The position numbers were made by a program, and so were the translations under genes. A stretch of DNA of 64,000 nt from assembly GCA_039954875.1 (NCBI GenBank), contig CP157202.1, forward strand, positions 1,116,001 through 1,180,000, given 5' to 3'. This document shows, in pieces, positions 49,960 to 62,683 of this stretch. This stretch comes from G039954875 sp039954875 (GTDB lineage: Bacteria > Bacteroidota > Bacteroidia > Flavobacteriales > Blattabacteriaceae). A model generated the notes under the pieces. That model saw only the letters and a program-made list of their open reading frames with translations. It was not told the DNA's origin and ran no database searches. The stretch's first letter is position 1; each line of letters begins with the position of its first letter.

Positions 49960-50994
49960 ATGCAAAATCAATACACAGCTATCAAAGAAGACCTGAAAGC
50001 TTGGAAAGAATGGGTCAAAATCTATACACCCAGTACACGTAAAGCCTATACCCAAGTCATCAATACTTTTTTACCCTTTTTAGCCATTGGTATATTGATG
50101 TTCTTAACCTACGACTATTCTTGGATATTTACCCTAATCTTTGGTATACTGAACGGCTTGTTCCTCACCAGAATATTCATCATTCAGCACGATTGTGGAC
50201 ACCAATCTTTCACCCCTTCTAGAAAAGCCAATAACACCATAGGATTCATCTGCAGTTTACTTACCCTAATACCTTTCAAATATTGGGCACGCTCACACAA
50301 CCATCACCATGCCCACAATGCCCAACTAGACTTCAGAGATATTGGAGACATCACAATATTGACGGTGCGCGAATACGATAACTTGAACTTTTTAGGAAAA
50401 ATCCGATACAGGGTCTACCGTTCTTTTCTGATCATGTTCTTCCTAGGTCCTTTGTATTATATCTTCATTCACAATCGTTTACCTCTAATACAGATGAAAG
50501 GTTGGAAAAAAGAAAAACGTGCGCTTTGGTGGAGCAATCTTACCATACTATTGTTCTACACCATCTTAGGGGTCCTAATCGGGTACCAAAAACTCCTATT
50601 TATACAACTTCCCATCATCATCACCTTTGCCATTGTAGCAATATGGGTCTTCTATATCCAGCATCAGCACGATCCTAATTACAAGGAATGGAAACCCAAT
50701 TGGAATTTTCTCATAGCGGCGATCAAAGGGAGTTCTTACTACAAACTCCCCAAGGTAAGTCATTGGTTTACAGGTAACATAGGTTATCATCACATTCATC
50801 ACTTAGCCCCACGGATCCCCTTTTACCATTTAGCCCAATGCCATCGTGCTCACCCTATATTCGAAAAACATGTGACCAGTCTGAACTTCTGGAGCAGTTT
50901 CAAATGTGCTTTTCACAAGCTTTGGGATGAAAAAAATCGAAAAATGATTAGCTTCAAAACTTATCACAAAATGAGGAGATCATTCGCCGTATAA
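49960..50994 (+). CDS. Membrane fatty acid desaturase
   Basis: An iron enzyme of the acyl-lipid desaturase family, probably placing a double bond in membrane fatty acyl chains. The 344-residue product has four or more membrane helices and three histidine boxes: HDCGHQSF (about 77-84), HNHHHAHNAQ (about 107-116) and YHHIHHLAPRIP (about 274-285), plus FYIQHQHDPNY. All eight expected histidines are present. Starts at ATG 49960. It is 67 bp after the ferredoxin gene, same direction, so the two may be co-transcribed and coupled in electron supply. The position of the double bond cannot be told from sequence alone. Confidence 0.92.
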   Translation: MQNQYTAIKEDLKAWKEWVKIYTPSTRKAYTQVINTFLPFLAIGILMFLTYDYSWIFTLIFGILNGLFLTRIFIIQHDCGHQSFTPSRKANNTIGFICSLLTLIPFKYWARSHNHHHAHNAQLDFRDIGDITILTVREYDNLNFLGKIRYRVYRSFLIMFFLGPLYYIFIHNRLPLIQMKGWKKEKRALWWSNLTILLFYTILGVLIGYQKLLFIQLPIIITFAIVAIWVFYIQHQHDPNYKEWKPNWNFLIAAIKGSSYYKLPKVSHWFTGNIGYHHIHHLAPRIPFYHLAQCHRAHPIFEKHVTSLNFWSSFKCAFHKLWDEKNRKMISFKTYHKMRRSFAV

Positions 50995-51045
50995 ATCCCT
51001 ATTCCTCCGTGCAAGATGCCCTTCATACACACTGTGTCATGAGAT

Positions 51046-52612
51046 GTGTTGTGTAGATATAGAGGCAGCGTCCTATTTCTATTGTTGAGCAACGTGAAAC
51101 TTCTCTTATCTTGTCGCGACACGTCGGTACAAGATCCCAATAAGATCTTCCGATTCAATCGTTATGAAAACATTCGTTATTTATATCCAGCCCGCCCTTG
51201 CAAAAGATCAGGCAAGTACCTGGTTGACTCACTAATTATTTTCAAGCTTGGTACAACTCTATGATGCATTGGGGGACACAGCCCGATATAGATCAGAGTT
51301 CGGGGATCAATCCTAATAGTAATATTTATACCTTTCACCTTAGAGACGATGTCTATTTTCATAGAGATGCCACCTTTATGCGACATGGGATCCGTAAGAT
51401 TTTAGTCACCAATTTTGTGTATAATTTTAATCGGCTCAAGGAGCCTAAAGTTGTATCACATGGATGATGGGTGCTGGAGAAAATTTAGCATTATACCTCG
51501 TTGAATAACACCATCTTTCAAATCTAATTAAAAAACCCTTTCCATCATTTTTGGGCTTCCTGAGCATACAATATTGCTCTATTGTATCTCTAAAAGCGAT
51601 AGAAAAAATACGACACGTATTTTCACGCGCATCCGGTAGGTACTGGTCCTTTTCATCTCAAGTTGTGGGAGGAAAATATCAAGATGATTCTGTGTAGAAA
51701 TATTCACTATTATGAACGTGATTCGTAAGGCAGACCTTTACCATACTTCGAAGAGGTAAACGTATCTTTTTTACCTGACAAATACACCTAGTTTATAGAG
51801 TTTATCCAAGGGGAAATAAATTTTATCTCCTAACTAGATGTTAGTTATAAATATGAATTACTCACCCCACCGGAAAACTACGATCAAAATACGCCGATCG
51901 ATTGTCAAGTTATCCCAACCCTATCTCAATACGGAATATCTGACCTTTAAGATAGATGTAGCAGGTTCAATCTATAAAAACCTCCGCAAAACGATCAATC
52001 ACAGATTTGACAGGAAAAAGATAATATGATACCTCCGCAATGGTATAGGCACACCAGCCTTGGGCGGCGCGGAACTACCTTTACCCACGATGATCAGATC
52101 GGTTATACATACGGCCCGGCAATACCCGAGATGCAAAAAACCCAACAATGATCACCAGGGTCACAACCTCTAACTACCTGGATCTATGCAAATACATCCA
52201 AGGAGCATTGACCAAAATCAGTCTAGAAGTGAATATCAACGTTATGCCCTTATCTACATTTTTGAAAGCTCAAATCGATGGAAAATGGCTATTTTTTTCG
52301 CACAGATTGGCGAGCCAACTATCCAGATGCAAAAAACTATCTAGCACTTTTTCTACAGCAAAATTTTTCGCTCCAGCTGGACCCAATGTGACCCATTATA
52401 AAAATCCACAATTGGTATGAGATAGCGATAAGTACCAATGATCCCGAGAAGAGAAAATGTCTCTATAAACAAACGGATCGTTTCATTATGCAGGATGCAC
52501 CCATCGCATCGATTTCATATAACGAAGTCACTCTATATTGTACAAAAAAATCAAGGGACTTCGTAACAACACGATAAATCTGCTCCAATTGAAAATGATC
52601 TATAAGGAATAA
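51046..52612 (+). pseudogene. Peptide ABC transporter substrate-binding lipoprotein, pseudogene
   Basis: The remains begin with a lipoprotein signal (LFLLLSNVKLLLSCRD with Cys at the lipobox), then NKIFRFNRYENIRYLYPAR, PNSNIYTFHLRDDVYFHRDA, FVYNFNRLKEPKVVSHG, KKPFPSFLGFLSIQYCSIVS, RNIHYYERDS, KPLPYFEEVNVSFLPDKY, FIQGEINFIS, TRVTTSNYLDLCKYIQGALT and SLEVNINVMP. The C-terminus is NDPEKRKCLYKQTDRFIMQD, then KKIKGLRNNTINLLQLKMIY, TAA at 52610-52612. This is the SBP_bac_5 (OppA/DppA) order over about 520 codons. Stops and shifts are frequent. No other ABC subunit is nearby. Confidence 0.82.
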
Positions 52613-52668
52613 ACATCCCGATCAGCCTGGGATAAATTCATTATTTTAGCTCTCAGATCAATAGCTCC

Positions 52669-53334
52669 ATGATAAACGTAAAACTTGCCCCGAATTGGAA
52701 ACGCTTATTAGAAAGAGAATTCGATCAATCTTACTTTAAATTGCTAGTACACTTCGTACTAGACGAATACAAAAAATACACTTGTTACCCCCCATGTAGA
52801 GAGATTTTCTCAGCTTTTAATCATTGTCCCTTTGACCAGGTGCGGGTAGTCATCCTAGGTCAAGACCCTTATCACGGCTACAATCAAGCCAATGGACTGT
52901 GCTTTTCGGTACCCGACGGGGTCCCCTTTCCGCCCTCTCTGCAAAACATTTTCAAAGAGTTGCACCACAACCTGGGTAAACCATTCCCCAAGAGTGGAGA
53001 TCTAACCCGTTGGGCCAAACAAGGAGTTTTGCTACTCAACGCTACATTGACAGTAAGGGACGGACAAGCGGGTTCTCACCAAAACAAAGGTTGGGAGACT
53101 TTTATCGACACGGTCATCAGAACTCTCTCCAATAAAAAAGAAAACATCGTCTTCTTACTATGGGGTTCTTATGCTCAAAAAAAGGAGGGGATCATCGACA
53201 GGAGCCATCATCATGTGTTAAAATCGGCACATCCTTCACCTCTTTCTGTACACCGTGGTTTTTTAGGTTGTAGGCACTTTGTGAAAACTAATCAATTTTT
53301 AAAAAGCAAAGAGCTCGATACGATAGACTGGTAA
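52669..53334 (+). CDS. ung: Uracil-DNA glycosylase
   Basis: Removes uracil from DNA, the first step of base-excision repair. The 221-residue product, typical for the family, has the water-activating motif VVILGQDPYHGYNQANGLCF (Asp in GQDPYHG, about residues 62-81), PPSLQNIFKEL (the 4-Pro/Ser loop region), LLLNATLTV, and the His-containing minor-groove loop SAHPSPLSVHRGFLG. All catalytic residues are intact. Starts at ATG 52669. It stands between the peptide-binding pseudogene and an 8-kb decayed region. Confidence 0.96.
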   Translation: MINVKLAPNWKRLLEREFDQSYFKLLVHFVLDEYKKYTCYPPCREIFSAFNHCPFDQVRVVILGQDPYHGYNQANGLCFSVPDGVPFPPSLQNIFKELHHNLGKPFPKSGDLTRWAKQGVLLLNATLTVRDGQAGSHQNKGWETFIDTVIRTLSNKKENIVFLLWGSYAQKKEGIIDRSHHHVLKSAHPSPLSVHRGFLGCRHFVKTNQFLKSKELDTIDW

Positions 53335-53949
53335 TTAGTAAAATCCGTGCACACTACACCTTGTGCCAAAAAATCATCATCGGAAAGCAATCCATGCAAA
53401 ACTATCTCGACGAAAGCCACTCTTACAAGGGATTTCTTTGAGACCTAACGAGGCCAAACAACATATAGATACCTCTGGCCACCAAGCTTTACTAGTGATA
53501 AAATGCTATCCTTCACTCAACCATGCCTTTCTATTCATATAAAATATTAATCAAATATAATGATTCACTAAAAATAGTCTGATAAATACATATAAAAAAA
53601 AACCTAATACCATTATAGATATAACTTTATAATAAATTTATTAAAAACATCACATTTGACTTACATAAAAACCTATTGATATAATCACCTAATTACATAT
53701 CATATTTTTTTATAACTTTAAATAAAGTTATTTTTTGTGTGTTATAATCACCACTGGTATAATCTACCTCCGATGAATAACACCTACAATCTTCTTTCGA
53801 CCTCTTTTTACAACACATTAGAAAATGATCAAAATAATCTCTACAAAAAAAATAAATTCTTATATTATTCCCAATAATAGATATAAATATGAGTAGATCA
53901 TGAAAACATAAAAAGAGTTAGAAGGATGATTTATAGCGCTCATAGATGA
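53335..53949. other. Gene-free stretch after ung
   Basis: 53335-53540 may hold a short decayed piece (QNYLDESHSYKGFL on the plus strand), not recognised. 53540-53760 is AT-rich. No terminator hairpin with a clean T-run was seen after ung. Confidence 0.4.
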
Positions 53950-56900
53950 GGAAGGACCACAACCTAGGGCATATAGACAAATGGATAGACCTCTAAGAAT
54001 ATTGATCAGAAATTATATTAAGTCTCCTTTAGATCTCTCCATCCCGAATGAATATCGGATGCTTTTCCAGATTCATTATAAACTCAATGAGTTGTTTCAA
54101 GAGGACTACCATAAGCTAGACACCAACAGATAGCGTCGATAAGAGAATTAATGACATCTCAATCTCTTTAGATAATAATAACATTCATAGCATCTGTCTA
54201 CATACAATTGGATGATAATGAATTCAATCATATCAAGTCATAAATCTATGCCAATCTCGATAAGATAAAAACAGGTGATTACAAAGTGGGGATATATTAT
54301 GATCAATACAGCTTTTTGATGCAATACATGGACTATAATATCGAAATCAAGGCTTTCAAAGATCTATGTATAAGTCTTGAAGACCATAAGGTTAAGGGAT
54401 ATTATTTAAAGCTCTTCGATCAACACATCTTAGGAAAATTAGCCGCTTTCATGAAGCTGTACAAGATTAGTCAAAAATGCCAAGAACGTCAAAGATAGCG
54501 ATGCTGCGAACAAAATAGTCATTTATAAGCACCTAAATACCTTTGAATATACCTCTCAAGAGGTCAATAAGATCAAAACCTATTTTCTGAAAGCCTAAGG
54601 TGAACTTAGCACCCTGGTCAGGCGGCTTCAGACCGGATGCAACCTTCTCTATCCAAGATGAAAAGATCACGCTGAATAAAATAGACTTCTTGTCCAATGA
54701 CTTCGAATTATATAGAAAAATCTCCTTTTACGCCAAGATCCCGATTTGTCGTACAATGACCTGGTTCATGACATCATGATAAAGAAAAGTTGTGTATGCT
54801 TCCATCCGAAAACCATCCCCGGCATTGATTCAGGTATCTGGGCCGGACTAAGAAACTTGGGTGAATCAAATTAGCCTTACGACCTATACCGTAGCAGAAG
54901 TCCAGGAAGCACTCCAGACTATGAAAAAACCCTCGCATGAGCGAGCAAGACTTCAAAGCCTTACAGGTAATAAGGGGGGCCCGAACTAGTATTAGCCGAA
55001 CTTCAGAGAGCTGGTATCTTCTCCCCACAGAAGGAAGACGAGGGAGTGATACGGGCCTTATATTTCTAAAACGATCCTAATATCAGGAAGATCGTCTCTC
55101 ATGATGGATTTGTATTGACCAATGTCTTGGGTAGGATCATCATCATAGATAAAAATGCTGAAAGGAAGCGTATCATAAGGATGGTTGGGAAAGCCAATAA
55201 GTACAAATTTATCTTTGATGCGAATGCCAAGATCGTACATTTCAGAAAAGTTCCAGTAGAAAAGAGGATTTATACAAATTTTCATATACCTATCAATCCG
55301 CAATTTTTTAACATACCTTATCACGAGATAATGGATCCATTTGCACGGTAATTGAATCCGCTTCAAAAAAATTCGACTAACATATAGGGTGGGCTCGTCT
55401 CAACAGGTGGATCTATTGCTCAATATAGCCGAGAGAAACATCATACGTACCAGCTATAAAAACAAAGCTCTTCTGGACGGTATAAGTATAATACAGATGA
55501 GATGGTAATGGTAACGGATATTTCGTTACATAAATTGGACGGTATACAGGTCGCAATAAGGTGTGGTCCCTTTGTCGCTAAAATTGAAAATTGGTTAGAC
55601 ATGGTCAGGCAACATCTTCCCGATACAGCTAATCCATCCACAAGCCTTTGCCACTCAAGAGGCTTACGACCACTTGCGCAAGCGGGTAAATGAAGATCAT
55701 TTCGTTGTATCTTACATTGATCCTAGTATGGAAGAGGCTGATCTACAGGTGAAGAATTATCTATCCTTAGAAGACCAAAATAAAAACAAGATCGGCTTGA
55801 TATATTTGGATGATTTTGAAGATAATTTTACGGAATAATTTCAATAGCTCAAGACATACCACAGGAGAGACAAAGGTAAGTTTTTAATCGATTAAGGGAA
55901 AACCTTTTAGTCTTTATGGATGATCAAGCTAGACTTTTACGAGCTACAGATAATACGAGTGAAGATCTAGACAAAATAACATTTCAAACTAGGGATTTGA
56001 AGAAAATTCCGAATGAACTCCAAGATTTGAGTTTGAGCAAAAAGATTCATGGGCTCATGAGTTGTCGAGGATTTTATTACAAGAGATGAATGGGGTAGTT
56101 AAAAAGGGATGGATCACTTCTCATAATCTCCCCTCGTTTGATGGTTTGACTTATGATACTGCCCGAGCAAAGTAGAAAGTTATTTTTATAAATAAGCGGT
56201 ATACCAAGATCAAAATCATGCGCAGGGAGGTCTATATGGATAGCGATATCGTTAAGAGACTCGATAATGCTTTGTGGAAATAATCCAAACCTTTGAATTC
56301 TCTCATTGAAATGACCGATGGTGTAAGTTTCTTGCTATAAACTCCAGGGCGATACGGACTTACTTTTTCATTCATTTGCTAGTCGATTTGACAAAAAATG
56401 ATTATCCGGATACTTCAGAGTTATCGCCTGCTTATCTGACCAAGATGATTGACATTGGGTTTTATCTGTAGATCGTTCATTTAAAGCGGAAAGAGGAGGT
56501 AATCAATGCTTTCATATAGAAAGTACTCAAATAAAAAGGTCTCAGTAACTCTTTCAAAAAGCCTATTGGGATAGTAGTATTGGTTTTGATGTTTATTTTT
56601 TTTAGCAGAATGTTCGATGCTGCTCAATTTGAGAAAAAATCAAGCATTTATCCAAGCCCTTTGTTGTAGCACAAGTGGTTTGAAACCATATCCCTGCTTG
56701 TAAATATCGCTTTAGTGGCCATGTAAGCGAGTATTGCTGTGGGTTTTATTTCTAAAGGTGTTTTTTTATTACCTTGGGTTCTTTGGTCTTGCCGGTAATA
56801 GGCTGAATCCTATTTGTGGCTATTATCAAATTGTCTATCGATATTGCTTATGTAGCCAGGGTAGCTACAGTAAATAAAATCATCAAGGCAATCTGCAATA

Positions 56901-59900
56901 CGGTTTCCTATTCAGACCGCTTAAAAGGTTAAATAAAAAATAATTATTATCACTACGATACGGGTTCAAAGACGTTGGATCCCCCATCATTCTCTACTAG
57001 CTTATAATCTTTCTATTGGACGAAATAGAATCATGACTACCTAGAACAATACGTTATCGGCGTTATAAGTATTATACGACTGAGACGATATTATTATTGC
57101 TCGATAAGGTAGATATAATCAATGCATGTATGGGTAAGGATTTACAACGGATCATATACGCGCACAAGAATATTTGGTGAGACAATTTTGTAAAGATTTT
57201 TAGTAGAGAGAAGGATACCTCTACTAAATCTTATTAACGAACTGTTGATAAGACCTTGTTATTACCATTCAATCTTGCTCTATCCTATGATTTTTAGATA
57301 TATATATATTAAAGGTAAGGATAAGCGATATTTTATTAACAATCCCACTACTATAGTGAAGATAGTTATACCTCTTAAGGAAAATTTTGATTAGATATCA
57401 AAATTGATCCGTTCGAAAAATACTTTCAATGATATAAAAGATAAGAATATGGAGTTGTATGGGTATCTTGAGTTTCATTTCAAATCATTCCACCACCGTT
57501 TGCAGAGACAAAATTATAAAAGCGCCTCATGCCTTGACAAATATCTAGACAGTAGGGGTGGAATCCAACCCTATGAAGGTGACTATAGAGAAAGATTCGG
57601 GAGCATAACCTTGGTCAAAAATAATTATATCGAGGGACTGAAAAGAATGAAGGAGTTATGGAAGAGCATAGCATAACATTTACCAGCTTCTAAAATCCGT
57701 TATACGCTCTCGTCGCATAACAATCCCGAGTCACATATGATCCGCCCTCCCTACGGAAAGTTTTGATATAAAAGAATTTTTAAAAATATTACTATAGAGA
57801 ATAAAGATTTACCCAAGATCGTTTAGACTTTGAATATCAGTGAGTATTAAGAAGGACTTTCTAAGCTTTATGCCTGTGCATTTTTATCAGGATGAAGACG
57901 GTATTTGAAATTATATTCTAAGGATTCCATCAACAAAAGTAATTATAGTTACAAATTAAAACCTTTAGAGGGTTGGGATGCGGTTTAACTCTTACAAAGA
58001 GTATAGCCGACGGGGCTATGCAATTCGTTAGACAGACAGATCCAGCCATATCGTCTCTCAACACCGAGGCAAAAATCAAAGTAAAAGTGGATTGGATCGT
58101 GGTATTGTCTACGGATTCCAACCGCTATATCAACAGCACCGAATTGGTCGAGCACATCGAAAAAAAAAATTGAAGAATGCTGAGGACTTATCCAAAAAAT
58201 ACAAGTAGATACAGGTGTATAATTATTGCCGCCATAGAGGTGTATCGTTGGAATAGGTGTACTTCGATATAACCAATCGCTTTATTATAGCCAGTATTGA
58301 AGCGGTAAATTGTATAAAGCTCATATCCGTTAAGCTTAACAGATATAATAGCGGTATACATCTCCGCAGCATCACGTACTTATCAATCACTCTGATCATT
58401 TTCTTTTGCGTACGTACTATGGCCGCACACATCATCGATCCTCAAATAGAAGGGAATGCCTTCATAGGAGCCTTCAGCTATGTGTGGTATTTACGCCATA
58501 GCGGAGAGATACTGAGAAACGGTGTAAATCCTAGAGCTCATAGAAGCTTACGAAAATATGGCTCCTATCTCAGGGGAAGTGAACGGCTATTAGTTCTATC
58601 AAAAAATACGCATAGATCAGATTTTTAATTATTTAGAAAGCTCACAAAGGCCGTACATACATATTACAGATGGGTTCAAGGCGGCAACATATCATCACCA
58701 CTCTTAAAGTCCTTACATTCATACAAATATAAAAAGACAGTGGACGGATGAAAAACAAATACTTCTATTTCAAGAAAGCTAGAAGTTTTGAAAAGATAAA
58801 AAGGGTTTTTGCTACCCCCCCGACAAAAACACATATAAGAAGATAATGATCACATACACTATTTTTGGGTTGATATGGGACCTTTTCAGTATACTTGGCG
58901 AAGACAGGTAGTATATCGTCACAACCAAGGAGTTCACGGTAAGGAATTTCCCTCTCAACAGTGCGCTAATAAATGCTAAATTTGATACCCAAGAATTGAG
59001 GAATAAATACGACAAATTTATAGCCGACTCTGTAAAAGTCATCAAAGTCGATCATCCGCCCATCACCATCGCCCATCATAAATAGTATTGGATCGAATTG
59101 GAGGGATATGACTATTATTACTATGAAAAATTCTATCACTTATGGTAGTTATTGCTTATACAGAAAGCCTGATTAATATAAATAAATCGTCCTTTTATAG
59201 TTTTCCATAGATAGAGAAAAAGCCTATTTCTCAGTTAAGAAAGATGGTAAGTGGGGTTTATATTACATAAAGACTTTCAGAAGGTTTGCTATAGGTAAAG
59301 ATTCCTATCCTACTTGGAATCTGATCTATGATGGGAAGATAAATGTCGAAAAAATCCAAGTTTATCGTCAAGGGAATGATATACCTATGAAAGAAAAACT
59401 TGAAGATATAAGGGAAGTAAATTATAGAGAACCAGGGTATCTCAAATAGCTATTAGGGGTAAGTGACACCCTTTATCCGTTAGACATATCTCCGGATAAA
59501 TACCCGCCTACCACATTATATATCTCTGTTATAAAAACAACATGGAAGCATTTGACCCTTCATTTTGATATCGCTCAAACAACAGTAAAATTTGAGCGAA
59601 GCGAAAAATAAGACCTTGTAATAAAATATGTAGCTAATTTATTTACCATATCAGCTTCCCATCATGAGAGACGAGTAAAAGAGCGACTTAGTCAGATCCG
59701 AATCAAATACAAACCCTCGACAAGAAACCCAAACACATACCATAAGTCTCTATTGGTTAGTGATCGAATACGAAAAACACATTTCAGGCACAGATGCCTC
59801 AACTAAAAGCATGATCCTCAAAGAACTTCCTCGATGGCCTCTATCGGCAGACATTCATCCCTATCAGGGGAAAGATTAAACTGTAAAAGGATAGCTCATT

Positions 59901-61800
59901 TATGATGCTCGAAAAAAATATATTAAAGGTGCCTACGATTTTATTACTTTTATGACAAGCTTCCTCTCAGAAATAGTATCCATAAAAATGAATCTATCTA
60001 AGAAAAAGAAATCTCTATCAAATTTTAGACTCAAGTCGGGCTGATAAAGAGACTCATTATAAAGCCTATAGAAAAATTCCTTACGCATATCGGTCGCAAT
60101 CTTTTAAAAAAGCGGTTCAATACTGTATATTTGGCAGAGCTCATCCGTAGGTGGTACATAAAGCGTCAATAATAAGTATCGATGCAACTTACGGCTACAG
60201 TTATATACCCATTGGAGCTTTCAAAAATCACCGGTCAAAAGATCTATGAATATCATTTAAAGGATATTCAGAAGCTAGTGATATTCACTATCTCTGATGA
60301 ATACGTAAAACTAGATGTATTGATATCAGGCAATGATAAACAATATTTTCACCTGTCTGGTGAGATCAAAAACATCTTCGGTATTTTTTTGTTAAGGGTC
60401 AAAACCATGGATTATTATATCCATAGCCTCCCCTTTTTTTCAACCCTTACGAAAAGATCTCCTACAAACGTATCACTTTCACAGAAGATGATAAGAGACT
60501 AACACTCCTCTCTATAAAGAACACCCCCCCTTTCGAGAAGCAAACACAAGAGACCAAGCAATGAACGTGGTTTGTCGATCTCAGTAATACGATAAACATC
60601 AAAGTTCAGTCATGGCCCAGCCGGACAAAGATAGCCTCCCATATCGCTAGCCAAGCCGGGGAAAAAGGCGTCACGATGGACCATTATATCCAATTGGATG
60701 GCCAAAAAACCTCAAAGTATAGCATCCCGACCTGAGCGATATCTATAAGACATGTAGCGCCTTCCCCAAGATGCAAACACTGAAAAACCCTCTACAACTA
60801 ACAGATTATCTAGCACTGACTATTAAAAGAAGGGGGCAAAAAGACTCGAGCACTCTATTAAATCATCGTCGTCTACGAACAATTTCACGAGGAAACCTAT
60901 CCCCACATCACTATTAGATAATTTCTCAAAAGCACACGCGACCCAAGCCCGACCCGTTGCAAAGATCAAAAAACAGTTCATCTACGATCCTCGTAGGAAT
61001 GAACTTTTCATTACATCTAACATGTGAACGATCAGAAGCAGAAGGCTTGATGTAATACCCCCCCCTATAAAACCCGTTTTCCAATGTAAATCCCCCTTAA
61101 CCTTAGTAGCCTATCTACCCCCCCAAGGCAAGATTGAGCTGACCAATAATTTGAAAGAATCCAAATCAGCCCAAGAGAAAACGGGCAAATGGTACAAAGT
61201 AGTGACGTCTAACCATGTCCCTATATCAGATCATGACTATTATGATGACAATGCAAGAGTATTCATCCATATTAAAAGGCTTAGTAGAGTTTGTAGGTTT
61301 TACCCGAGATGGGGGGGGGAATAGGTACTATTACGTATCTCAGATCGATGAGAAAGGTAAAAGAGTACTTCTAGCCATACCTGTTCAGAGCTCTGTCACC
61401 TTATCTCTCACTAAATATGGCCTAAACCAGCTAATATCTTTGACGGTAAAATATATTAAAGTATGGACAGAGCATTTCTATTCATCAGTCAAAAAGACAG
61501 ACCCGAAGATACTTTTATAGAGACATTAAAAGGATTGAATCCCCTTCCACAGGCCATTTTGTGGGATCCAGAGCAGCTTAAACCTAATGATGTCTTTGAG
61601 TTCAGACACCCAAGAGCGTGTATCTACCTCACTGCAAAATATACCCCCCTAGACCTTAGGGGCCTACGAGCCTAGAGAACAAATCGTCCCCTCATGCGTC
61701 AATCTAATTATATGGTACGTTATGGCCTCTATATAGATTTACATCAGAAGGATACGACCCCTTCATATATACCACATTTGCTTGTGGAAATTGTAATAAC
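53950..61800 (+). pseudogene. Large unidentified decayed locus, all on the plus strand
   Basis: About 7.8 kb with protein-like pieces on the plus strand only, in changing frames. Open pieces: 54286-54498 (DQYSFLMQYMDYNIEIKAF), 55115-55351 (NVLGRIIIIDKNAERKRII then FHIPINPQFFNIPYHEIMDP), 55640-55840 (QAFATQEAYDHLRKRVNEDH, NKIGLIYLDDFEDNF), 56030-56180, 56380-56840 with three hydrophobic pieces (GIVVLVLMFIFFSRMF, ISLLVNIALVAM, SIAVGFISKGVF), 57404-57676, 58850-59450 (TIAHHK, YWIELEGYDYYYYEKFYHLW, KKDGKWGLYYIKTF), 60182-60502, 60590-60720 (TMDHYIQLDGQKTSKYS) and 61215-61675. One strand, many Tyr/Asp/Lys-rich pieces and a membrane part suggest one or a few very large surface or secreted proteins. 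I recognise no family. Confidence 0.4.
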
Positions 61801-61930
61801 GTAATGGGGTTCCAGAGAAAATAAAAAATGTTTCAAATCTTGAGATGCATTGTGCAAATAGAAAAATTTTTAAAAGGTCACTGTAGTAAAACATTTTAAC
61901 TTCCATCAGTATGGTTTAGAATGAAAATCA

Positions 61931-61938
61931 TAACTTTG
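61931..61938 (+). promoter_or_regulatory. Bacteroidota -7 box of the TPR-ribH-mutL transcript
   Basis: TAACTTTG fits TAnnTTTG and lies 22 bp before the ATG at 61961. It marks the border between the decayed locus and intact core genes. Confidence 0.5.
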
Positions 61939-61960
61939 TCACTCGTATAAAACGAACACC

Positions 61961-62680
61961 ATGCCCAAAACTTCGGAGAAAAAAAACGTGGACAAATCCC
62001 AAAGATTACTTCAAAAAATCAATAACATAGCCTATAGTTCCGAAACCTTCATCCAACGTCATGCTAAGAAAATTGGCATCATTTTGACGGTGATAGTCTT
62101 GATGGCAGGCACATACTTCGCCTATCTAAAGATGTATCTAAATCCGCGACAGGAACAAGCCTGTAAAGAATTGTTTTATGCTAAACAATATTTTGTCCAA
62201 GATGATATGAAAAAAGCTTTGGGAGACAAGGATACCAAGGGGGGATATCTTGGTTTTACAGGCATTGTTAAAAAATATTCCTCAACCAAGGCAGCTAACA
62301 TTGCCAGATATTACGCTGGAGTATGCTATTACAAGCTCGGCGATTATAAAAACACCATTGAGGTTTGGAAAAAATTTTCTACTAATGACGAGATCCTTTC
62401 CTCGATGAAATACGGCATGATAGGCGATGCTTTTGCACAACTCAAAAAGAGTAATGATGCCTTGAAATATTACCTTAAAGCAGCTGGTCAAAAAGATAAT
62501 ACATTCACCACGCCCCTCTATTATTACAAAGCTGCGCTATTGGCCTTTTATATGGATAAATATCATGAGGCAAAAAAATATTTTACAACAGTCAGGGAAA
62601 AATATCCTAATGTTTCCTTTGCTACAGATGTAGATAAATACTTAGCATTGATCGATCATCAATCACAAAAACCATCTTAA
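61961..62680 (+). CDS. Membrane-anchored tetratricopeptide-repeat protein
   Basis: The 239-residue product has a charged N-terminus, one membrane helix near residues 39-58 (IGIILTVIVLMAGTYFAYL), then four or five TPR-like units: KELFYAKQYFVQDDMKKALG, ANIARYYAGVCYYKLGDYKN, MKYGMIGDAFAQLKKSNDAL, LYYYKAALLAFYMDKYHEAK. The layout resembles YfgM-type periplasmic TPR proteins and the Bacteroidota TPR protein usually encoded before ribH and mutL. Its exact role is not known; such proteins scaffold envelope complexes. It is 3 bp upstream of ribH and has its own promoter box. Confidence 0.88.
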   Translation: MPKTSEKKNVDKSQRLLQKINNIAYSSETFIQRHAKKIGIILTVIVLMAGTYFAYLKMYLNPRQEQACKELFYAKQYFVQDDMKKALGDKDTKGGYLGFTGIVKKYSSTKAANIARYYAGVCYYKLGDYKNTIEVWKKFSTNDEILSSMKYGMIGDAFAQLKKSNDALKYYLKAAGQKDNTFTTPLYYYKAALLAFYMDKYHEAKKYFTTVREKYPNVSFATDVDKYLALIDHQSQKPS

Positions 62681-62683
62681 ATT

